From Synchiropus splendidus (lineage: Eukaryota; Chordata; Actinopteri; Syngnathiformes; Callionymidae), in assembly GCF_027744825.2 (NCBI RefSeq), contig NC_071348.1, positions 19,191,563 to 19,255,562 of the forward strand: a DNA stretch of 64,000 bases. Reading direction: 5' to 3'. Both the position numbers and the translations under genes were made by a program. Under the pieces are notes generated by a model that was given only the letters and a program-made list of their open reading frames with translations, was not told the origin of the DNA and made no database searches. Positions 54,661 to 64,000 of the stretch are shown one piece after another (the stretch's first letter is position 1; each line of letters starts with the position of its first letter).

Positions 54661-57600
54661 GGGCGTCACACTGGAAAGGCTGTTTTTCCTATAGTTGTAT
54701 GTGATATTTTCATGTTCAGAAGCTTTTCCATTCAGTCAGTGAACAGTGCAGAAAACGCCTTTTCAGCCCGTCAAAAGCTGGTATTCAGACCAGAAAAAAA
54801 AAGTTAACCACCTGAAATACCGTTCAGAAATGTAGGTTTAATGTTGAATATATGAGAAAGAGTGTTTATCCTATCGTTGCAGGTGAAATTTTCATGTTGT
54901 GAGTAATCCCTGAGCAGTGAGTGAAGAGAGCAGAAAACGCGTATTCAGCTCAAGAAAAGGTGGTTTTCAGACCGACAAAAATAAAAATCTTGATAACTCT
55001 CTGAAACCACCTTAGACAGGTTGAATTAGTTCTGCACCCTCTAAAAACACCTTTTCTGCTGATATTGGCAGGTAAAATTGTCATGTTCTGTGGCCTTCGC
55101 TGAGCAGTGAGTGAACACTGCAGAAAACACGTTTTCAGCCCGAAGGACTGTGGTTATGAGACAGATAGACATGAAAATGTTGTTACCTCTCTGAAACCAC
55201 TTCAAACAAGTTGAATTAGTTCGGCACTTACTAAAAACACTCCTGCTACTATATTGGCAGGTGAAATGTTCATGTTCTGAGGCATCCCTGAGCAGTGAGT
55301 GAACAGTGCATAAAACACGTTTTCAGGCTGAGAGACGCTCGGTTTTTGACCAGGAAAAAAGAAGTTGATAACCCCCTGATAAACAGTTCAGAAAGGTACA
55401 TTTAGTGCTGAATATACGAGAAAGAGTGTTTTTCCTATTGTTGCAGTTGAAATTTTCATGTTCTCAGTCACGCCTAAGCACTGTGTGAACAGCAGTGAAC
55501 ACATAAAATAAAATATAAAATTGTTGCTTTGAAAACAGTTCAGAAAGTTTTATTTAGTGCTGAATATACTAGAAATAGTCTTTTTGCTATATTTACACTT
55601 GATATTTTCATTGTTCTGAGGCTGTTCTGATCAGTCAGTGAACAGTGCAGAAAACGCGTTTTCTACCGAAGGACTGTGGTTTTCAGACCAACAAACATTA
55701 AAATGTTGATGACTCATTGAAACCACTTCAGAGAGGTTGAATTAGTTCTGCAGCTACTAGAAAGACTTTAGCAGATTCTGCTATAGTATAGGTGAAATTT
55801 TCATGTTCTGAGGCATCGCTGAGAAAAAGTCAAAAAAAAAAAAAAAAATCTGAAATGTACGTTTAGTGTTGAATATACTAGAAAGAGTGCTTTTCCTATA
55901 GTTGCTGGTGAAATTTTCATGTTGTGAGGCATCACTGAGCAGTGAGTGAACAGTGCAGAAAACGCGTTTTCAGCCTGAGTGATTGTGGTTTTCATACCAG
56001 AAAAAAAAAAAAAAATAATAATAATAATTAATCAAATCGTCGCTAACGCGCTGGAATACAGTTCAGAAAGGTAGAATGAGTGCTGTATATACTAGAGAGT
56101 GTTTTCCTATAATTGTAGATGATAATTTAATGTTCAGAGGGTATTCTGTCCATAATAAAACGCGTATTCAGCCCGAGGCACTGTGGTTTTCAGACCAACA
56201 TAAAAATGTTAACTCTCTGAAGCCACTTCAGAGACGTTGAATTATTTCTGCACCTACGAGAAAGACCTTTTCTGCTATTGTGGCAGGTGAAATTTTCATC
56301 TTCTGTGGAATCTCTGAGCAGTGAGTGAGCAGTGTATAAAAAGTGTGTTTGGCCTAAGACAAAGTGGGTTTTGGACAGACGAAAAAAAAATTGTTGATAA
56401 CCCTGCAAAAACAGTTCAGAAATGTAGGTTTGGTCTTGAATATATTAGAAAGACTATTTTTCCTATAGTTGCAGGTAATATTTTCAGGATCTGAAACTAT
56501 TCTGATCAGTGAGTGAACAGTGCAGAAAACTAGTTTTCAGCCGAAGAGAAACTCGGTTTCTAAACAGGAAAAAAAGAAGCAGCTGATAACCTCCTGAAAT
56601 ACATTTCCTAAAGGTAGGCCTAATGTTTATTATACTACAAAGAGTGTTCTTCCTTTACTTGCAGGAGAAATTTTCATGTTCTAAGGCATCGATGAGCAGT
56701 GAGTGAACAGTGCAGAAATCGCGTTTTCAGCCCGAGTGACAGTGGTTTTCAGAATCGACAAACATAAAAATGTTGTTATCACTCTGAAATCACGTCAGAC
56801 ATGTTGAATTAGTTCTGCAGCTGCTAGAAAGACCGCTTCTGCTGTAAATTCAGGAGAAACTTTTATGTTCTGAGGCATCACTAAGCAGTGAGTGAACAGT
56901 GCAGAAAACACGTTTTCAGCCCGAGATAAGCTGAGTTTCTGTCCAGGAAAAAAAAAAAAAAAGTTGATAACCCCCTGAAATACAGTTCACGAATGTAGGT
57001 TTAGTGTTTATTATCCTAGAAAGACTGTTTCTCCTATAGTTGCACGAGAAATTTTCTTGTTCTCAGGAATCGCTGAGCAGTGAGTAAACTGCATAAAACG
57101 CGTTTTCAGCCAAAGCAAAGATAGTTTACAGACCGACACAAATAAAAATGTTGATAACTCTCTTAAATCACTTTAGACAAGTTGAGTTAGTTCTGCACCT
57201 TGTAGAAATACCTTTTCTGCTATAGTGGCAGGTGAAAACTTCATCTTCTGGGGCATCGCTGAGCAGTGAGTGAACTGTCCGTAAAACTTGTTTTCGTCCA
57301 AAGAGAAAGTGGGTTTTGGACCGACAAAAATAAAATTGTTGATAACCCTCTAAAAACGGTTCAGACAGCTTAGATTTGTTCTGCAACTACTAGAAAGACC
57401 CTTTCTGCTTAAGTGGGAGGTGAAAATTTCATGTTCTGAAGCTTCCCTGAGAAGTTATGGCACAATGCAGAAAACACTTTTTCAGCCTGAGATAAGGTGG
57501 GTTTTGGAACGGCAAACATTAAAATGTTGATAACCTTTGAAAAACAAGTCAGACAGCTTAGATTTGTGCTTTGACTACTAGAAAGATCCTTTATGCTATA

Positions 57601-58080
57601 GTGAGAGGTGAAAATTTCATGTTCTGAAGCTTCGCGGAGAACTTGTGGCCGAATGCAGAAAACGCGTTTTCAGCCTGAGATAAGGTGGGTTTCGAAATGC
57701 CAAACATAAAAATGTTGTTAACTTTAAAAAAACACTTCAGACAGCTTAGATTTGATGTGCAACTATTAGTAAGACCCTTTCTGCTATAGTGGGAGAAGAA
57801 AATTTCATTTTTTTGAAGTTTCCCTGAGAAGTTGTGGCAGCGTGCAGAAAACGCATTTTTATGGGTTTCGGAACCAAACCATGAAAATGTTAACAACTCT
57901 GAAAAAAGTTCAGAAATATAGATTTAGTCCTGAATTCATTAGAATGAGTCTTTCTGCTATGGTTTGACATTTTCAAGTTCTGAGACTTTTCTGGTCACTG
58001 AGTGAACAGTGTAGAAAACGTTTGATAAGAGTGAGAGAAATTGGATTTCCGACAGAAAACATTATGTTGACGGATGATAT
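54661..58080 (+). repeat. Degenerate ~188-bp tandem repeat, block 4
   Basis: The longest block, with ~18 monomers. The CATGTTCTGAGG phrase recurs at intervals of about 185-196 bp (for example ~56,678, 56,866, 57,055, 57,243, 57,430, 57,620). Both monomer types are present, without strict alternation. Short A runs at the same internal position (56,000; 56,950) vary in length. Non-coding. Confidence 0.8.
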
Positions 58081-60540
58081 GATGGTGATGGATATACCGC
58101 CACCGGTCCCCTACCTATGACCTATCGTGAGAGATTTCAATCGTTCCTTATTTCCATCAATCTTTGACCATAATCCGACTGTAGCAGAAATGGGAGGAAA
58201 GTTGAGATCAGGAGTCAAAGCCATCGCTTCGCCTGCTGGTCTCTCCCACGGACCAAGAACTTGACCGTGTAGAAGAGGAGACCACATGGCGAAGGATGCA
58301 CCACCTCCAGGAACCTCGCGGGACCCAGCTGGCACATAGTTCTCCAAACCCTCCTGATGGAGGCCAGGACCAGGAGGACAGCTGCTCTCTAAGCCACCAG
58401 CTCCAAAGGAGCCTGACCAAGTGGCTCGAAGGGAGCTTCTCAGAGAGACTTTAATACCAATTGTAGATCCCCATAGGGGCAGATGCGTCTGGAGGTCTGA
58501 GTCTTCGAAATCCCTGCATGAACTGGACTAGCAGTGGATGTTTACCCAACGGACAGCAGTCCACACCCATTTAGCATTATATGCTTTGAGTGTTACCGGT
58601 GATTTTGCATTTCGAATAGTTAACTCTACCTCGGTGGGCAGAGGACCACCTGCTAGCCTTGAAGTAGCCATGCATTGAGGGGATGCCCCAGGATAGGCGG
58701 TCCCCTCATAATTTCTGCCCCCTGCTGCAGGACTTTTTGCAGGACTTGAACAGGTTGCAGCACACCCTTGTGTGAGTGTATGTGTGAGCACAGGTGGCAG
58801 AGTTGCTCAGTCCAGAACACCTCCCGGGACTCTGGAACACCTATGAGGTCATCTTGATCACAAAGCTTAACCCCCAGCCTTGCAATGTGGCCTGACCTGA
58901 GAACCACGGGCAATTACCATGGCCGCCCATACCGGACGTCTGACTTGCACCGCTGCCTCCTTTGCAAGACGGTCGTCGAGGAGATGCACCTTTTACAGCA
59001 CTAAAACACCTGCAATGTCACCGGCGATGTTGCTTTGGTATGACGGAAGGTGGTATGCCCAGTGTCCTGTCGCTATCTCGGATGGCCAGGGCCTCATACG
59101 GGACCGGCCGATGAGACTTCCTATGCCACCGCCACGCCCGGGGTCTATCCAGCCTGAATGAATTAATGAATGGGTTGCGAAGATGTAGCATTAACAACCC
59201 CTCATACGTAGAGTGTAATTTTACACTCTGGGTGGCAGGCCTCGCCTTTGCCACCGTAAGCTGATATAGAAGGTGGCGTTAACAACCCCTCATATATGGT
59301 GTGTACCCTACACTGTGGATCAGCAGGAACTGCGTTGTCCACTTTTAACCACTATATGACTGAAATAGAAAGTGGCATTAACAATCCTCCACACCTATAG
59401 AGAAAACATTTACTGAGCAGCTACAGCCAGGGTTCTAGTCTGAGCTGAGCAAGGAAGAGGGAGTTTATTCGCAAATGAATAGACAGTTATGTAGGAATAC
59501 GGTCGATCTTGGGACGCTGCACACTCCACTGCACTGAAATGAAGCTGATACCAGTGTCCCAAAGCTAGTGCTGTGAATGAGGGCCTACTGGTCGCAGGGT
59601 TCGGCTGCTCCTGAAGACAGATTGACATGAGGGAAGGAGGATGCAGACACATTAGACACATAGTGGTCAGCAAAAGTAGACATTGATGATCAAGAAGCTG
59701 CCTGGCAGTTTTCTTTAAGAGATACTCTCTTGAAAGCAGCAACAGCTGTTTCCAGGGATTCCTGTTTTCTCATAGGCTTTCATGATGGAAATTCTAAGCC
59801 AATTTTACAACCTGTGAGGGGACAGTGCCTGCCGCTTCTTTCCACCAGGGAGAGCCATCCACAGAGTGTCCGACTTTCTGAAGGGTGGGACTCGATCCAA
59901 TTAAGCTTTTAGCTTTCTAACCGGACACATTTTGTGTAAACTGTCATGCTCCTCGTCTGAATGTGGAGGAGGTCAGAAAGCCTTTACTGATAAGGTGCTG
60001 ACCTGTGTAGAAGAAGAGAGACATTTAGGTGCGAAGTCAGTCATAGAACCAGCGTTCTATGAGTTCACCCAGGTCCACGTGGTGTCGCAGAATCTCGGGG
60101 TTGACTGTGAAACTGAAGGACGTGTCAATGACGGAGTATCTTCTTGATCTATATGGGCAGGTGAGGAGACAGGCACTTTTAATTCGGAAGATACTCTGTC
60201 AAGACAGGCGACCTGAGCACAGGAGAGCACCAGGCCTCCGGAGCGGATCTAGGATAGAAGGGTCATCGTTCTCAGCGCCGACTCCTCAGGGCACTTCAAC
60301 TCCGGTGGTTCTTCAAAAACAGACTTGCTTTTGTCAGTTGAGCTGTGAGTGGAAGCAGGGCCCCCAAACTTGCAGTGTACTTTGATCTGACAAAAACAAA
60401 TTTTTGAAGCCAGAGTTCGCACTGACTGGAACCGGAAGAGAACTTGTCCAGTGAGAAACTGTAATTTTGGGCAGAGAGGAAACAGACCCGATACCAAAGT
60501 AATCCATCTTATATTTTATTCAACTTAGACTTTGGTTTAG
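58081..60540 (-). mobile_element. DIRS-like element fragment, copy e
   Basis: Paralogous to 2,990-5,960. The minus strand at ~58,500-58,320 holds the YR linker and the frameshifted GGGTTTGGAGAA (near 58,344). 59,742-59,410 parallels 5,483-5,217, including SAQTRTLAVAAQ. 60,060-60,330 corresponds to the RT-upstream region. The RT core, RNase H and most of YR are lacking. Confidence 0.6.
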
Positions 60541-61475
60541 ATGCATACTTTTAGATACAAAGTTTTCTTCGTACACTTTTGGAGGGAGCAGAGGTGAGAG
60601 CAGCCGACTGGTCTCTCCAAGAGGAGCAGCGATGATCTGTGCGGCTATGATCCAGACAGCTGGGCTCTCCGCGCCCCTTCAACCAGCGATGGTGTTCGAC
60701 CCGGGCGGCGGCTGTCTGTGGAGGAGGCGCCGCGAGCAGAGCACCACACCGACGGACTGTTGAATCTCCAAAATCTCTGGTGGAGTGACAGAGGTTCTGG
60801 AATGGATGAGCCTGTCCACGGAGCTCATAAAGACCACAATGATGTCTGCAAGCGCTATGAGCTGGTTGCCGATAGTGTAGACACCATTCCACTGCGTGAT
60901 GGTGGGATGGTCACTCCTCAGGGGAGAAGTCGAGCTCCAGGGGCGAGGGCATCGCGCATCGCAAATCGGGCATGACTTCTGAGTGAGAGGGAACACAGCG
61001 CTGCAAATCCAAACCCTCCACCTGGCAGTAAGCTCCGTACCTGATCACGTGCGGTGCGAGTGCCAGTGGAGTGTCAGAACTGCGACGGGAATAGTCCAGA
61101 TTTCTTCCAGATGTGGGCAGACAACATGCGGTAGCGCCACGTGTGTAGTCTCGCCAACCACCGCCAGTGGGCCGTCAGTGAAGTGGGATGATTCTTGAGC
61201 AGGAGGTGGAGAGAGAGCTCAACTTCGATACGACGGCCTCACAGGTGAAGATCAAGCGGGAACTTGCCTGACTCCACCACACGGAACTCAGCCAAGTCTG
61301 GGAACACAGTCTACAGATCCACCTCATAGCAGTGCCTGGCTCTCGTCAAACTCATCCCATGGCTTGGAAGCAAGCGCCCTATTCGTAGAGGTTTAGTGTT
61401 GATCACACTAGAAAGAGTGTTATTCCTATTGCTGTAAGTGAAAATTTCATGTTCTCAGTCACCCCTCTAACTGCG
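60541..61475 (-). repeat. DIRS-associated terminal segment and uninterrupted LINE target
   Basis: 60,541-61,110 parallels 8,501-9,047. 61,111-61,390 parallels 12,171-12,470, so this is the version without the LINE. After 61,390 only ~85 bp of the 188-bp repeat is present before a jump to DIRS sequence at ~61,470. Confidence 0.65.
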
Positions 61476-63480
61476 GTCCTCCTCCATCAGACATGACCGC
61501 TGGAACTCTGAGTTCACTCAGGTCCACATGGTGTCGCAGAACCTGGGGGTTGACTGTGAAACTGAAGGGCGTGTCAAAGACCGTGTATTTTTTCGATCCA
61601 TATGGGCTGGTGAGGAGACAGGCGCTTTCAATTCGGAAGATACTCTGTCAAGACAGGCGCCCTGAGCACAGGAGCGGACCCGGCCTCCCGGGAGGGCCTA
61701 GAATGAAAGGCTCGTCGGTGCTCAGCGCCCACTCCTCTGGGCACTTCAAGTCCCGCTGGTTCTTCAAAAACAGACTCGCTTTTGTCAGTTGAGCCGTCAG
61801 AGGAATTCGGTTCCCCAATCTTGCAGTGTACCTTGATCTGACGCTGCAATTCTCCTAAGATGAAGACCCGAGGGACCGGCCCAATCATCCTCAGAAAGAG
61901 ATGACTCTGTAGATGACGATGTCGTGCTTGCCTCTGAGAGGTTTGGAGGGCTGCAAAGAACAGAATCGCAGACAGACATCGCAGACAGACATCGCAGACA
62001 GACATCGCATCAGACATCGCGTGAAGGAGCTGAGAACAGAGCAGGTCTGGCACGCAGCGCCTACTGTGAGATCCTCTGAAGAGGTGGCTTTCGTGGTCCT
62101 GTGGCGACCCCTGCTGGAAACTGGCGAGTCTGAGGAATAAGAAAAGTTAATGGCAGAATTGAAACTCTCCTGACTTTTGGCTGCAACCGGGATCTGTAGA
62201 GAGACGGGAAAGTGATATTTGATGCCTATGCTTCCTATTGTGGCTAATCTGAGGAAAACCACCAAGCTCCAGAAACTTCCCCAGGTACAGTTCTGACGTC
62301 AGGGATAACGTGGCAGATAGACCATTACTTTACTGCTCTGTCTCATGAGACGATGTCAAACAAAAACACATTTTTTAAGCCGGAGTTCGGACTGACTGGA
62401 ACCGGAAGAGATCTTGGCGGGTGATGATCCTTAATTTTAGGCAGAGAAGAAGCGGACCCGATACCAAAGTAATGAATCTTATTTTTTTACAAGTTAGACT
62501 TTGGTTTAGATGTATGCTTTTAAATACAAAGCATACAGCAGAGGTGAGAGCAGCCGACTGGTCTCTTCAAGAGAAGCAGCGATGATCAGCGCGGCTATTA
62601 TACGGTGTTCCCCCCGGGCGGCTGTGTGTGGAGGAGGCGCCGCGAGCAGAGCACCATGCCGACGGACTGTTGAATCTCTGGTGGACTGAGAGAGGTTCTG
62701 CGATGGATGAGCCTGTCCACGGAGCTCATAAGGAGTGCGATGATGAGCTATGAGCAAGCGCTATGAGCCGGTTGCCGACGGCTGAGACACCATTCTACTG
62801 CACGATGGTGGCTCTGTCACGCTGGGTGTGATGGTCACTCCTCATGTGGGATGTCAAGCTCCAGGGGCGAGGGAATCGCACATTACGGCTGAGTGAGAGT
62901 GAGCGTCGTGCCGCAAAATCCAAACCCTCCACCTGGCAGAAAGCTCCGTACCTGACCACGTGCGTTCCGAGTGCCAGTGGAGTGTCAGAACTGCGCCGGG
63001 AATAGTCCGGAATGAATTGGACGAGCAGTTGATGTTTACCCAACAGACGGCAGTCCACACTCATTTGGGATTATATACTTTGAGTGTTGCGGGTACTTTA
63101 GCATTTCGAATAGTGAACTGCACTTCGGGGGGCAAAAGACTGCCTGCCAGCCTTGAAGTAGCCATGCTTTGAGGGGACGCCCCAGGATCAGAGGTCCGCT
63201 CATAATTTCTGCCCCGTGTTAAAGGACTGTTTGGGAGGGAGGCAGGCTCCAGGGACAGCTGGACACAAACATATTCCAGGAATATTACACCAGCCTTTCT
63301 ACTTCACTGGAAGTGCCAGGGCACTCCACAAAATCTGATTGTGAAATTAAAGAGGCGTGAGTGAGTGACTCTGTAATTGTGAAATTACAGCCGGCACATC
63401 TGGCACATCAAGAGAAGAAGAGGTGCGGAGCGGCTCATCTGAACCACGGAAACTTCATGCAGGACTGAAGTCTCATCGCA
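61476..63480 (-). mobile_element. DIRS-like mosaic, copy f
   Basis: 61,476-62,200 parallels 7,550-8,200 (RT-upstream region, with CAGACATCGCA repeats at 61,970-62,015). 62,330-62,960 parallels 8,340-8,970. 63,000-63,480 parallels 58,540-58,740 and 14,750-14,990 in various orientations. No domain is complete. Confidence 0.5.
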
Positions 63481-64000
63481 GTCAGGGGAGAACAATTGCC
63501 GCGCTTCCTGGCAAACCGATCCACTCAAATATTTGTGAAAGTGCTGCACCCCAAAAATGACTGCTAAGCCCTCTTTATCCAACTGTGAATAGTTTTTTTC
63601 TGCTGCTGTGGGTGTGCGCGAGGCATAACCCACAGGCTTTTCTGCTCCCCCTTCCAGCCTGTGTGCCAAGACTGCCCCCACCCCATAAGGTGAGGTATCA
63701 TATGACAGCAGTAAGTTTTTGTTCATCATAATGAACCAACACTTGACTGCTTTGTAGTAACTTCTTTGCCTGCTTAAAAGCCTCTTCTTGCTCAACCTCC
63801 CACCTCCGTTTGTCATCTTTCCTCAGTAACTTGTGTAATGGAGCCGGCACAGCAGACAAGTTCGGCAAGTTATAAAAGTTTAGCAGACCTAGAAAAGCTT
63901 TAACCCTCGTATTATGCTTAGGGTCAATTTGACCGATATCCGTTTTTGTGTTCATAAAAGTAGTGGTTATCCTGACTTTTTCTTCATAAAATTTTGTGAC
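63481..64000 (-). pseudogene. pol: Ty3/Gypsy reverse transcriptase thumb and RNase H, partial
   Basis: The minus strand at 63,955-63,698 reads VKAFLGLLNFYNLPNLSAVP, PLHKLLRKDDKRRWEVEQEE and AFKQAKKLLQSSQVLVHYDE. A frame change near 63,720 leads to LLLSYDTSPYGVGAVLAHRL, PVGYASRTPTAAEKNYSQLD and KEGLAVIFGVQHFHKYLSG. The first catalytic aspartate of RNase H is kept in SYDTSPYGVG. Sequence similarity ends at ~63,500, where DIRS sequence begins, and the RT continues off the right edge. One frameshift is visible. Confidence 0.8.

Overview
This window reads as repeat-dense chromosomal DNA of an animal, most likely a teleost fish. I find no host gene. What can be recognised is transposable elements: DIRS-like tyrosine-recombinase retrotransposons, two LINEs, two endogenous-retrovirus-like elements, a BEL/Pao element, a Ty3/Gypsy fragment, three solo LTRs and one large Maverick/Polinton (adintovirus-like) DNA element. 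The fish assignment is an inference from this mixture and from the protein families, not from a diagnostic host gene.

Layout. Positions 1-15,810 and about 47,730-63,480 are built from the same modules: pieces of DIRS-like elements (reverse transcriptase, RNase H and tyrosine recombinase remnants), a DIRS-associated terminal sequence, and blocks of a degenerate ~188-bp tandem repeat with a palindromic AAAACGCGTTTT core. The left half also carries an almost full-length LINE coding region (9,048-12,170, minus) sitting in a DIRS-associated sequence whose uninterrupted version is at 61,110. From 15,811 to ~18,845 lies the 3' half of an ERV-like element on the minus strand (LTR, Env TM fragment, integrase).

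From ~18,850 to ~46,990 is a decayed Polinton. Plus strand: two uncharacterised genes, integrase with chromodomain, candidate minor capsid protein, a small basic virion-like protein, major capsid protein, adenain-type protease. Minus strand, convergent: an uncharacterised acidic protein, protein-primed DNA polymerase B, packaging ATPase, and two uncharacterised late-type proteins. Almost every gene is broken by frameshifts, stops or insertions.

The Polinton is a nested stack. Its capsid gene is split by a solo LTR (5-bp target duplication). That LTR is split by a BEL/Pao element (373-bp LTRs with 2 differences, 5-bp duplication). The BEL gag is in turn split by a 7.4-kb ERV-like element in the opposite orientation (857-bp LTRs with no difference I can see, 4-bp duplication, primer-binding site matching tRNA-Trp). 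Two further solo LTRs interrupt the protease gene and a membrane-type gene. The ERV leader holds a striking array of 24-25 tandem hairpins with one constant loop and compensating stem changes. The window ends in a Ty3/Gypsy RT/RNase H fragment that runs off the right edge.
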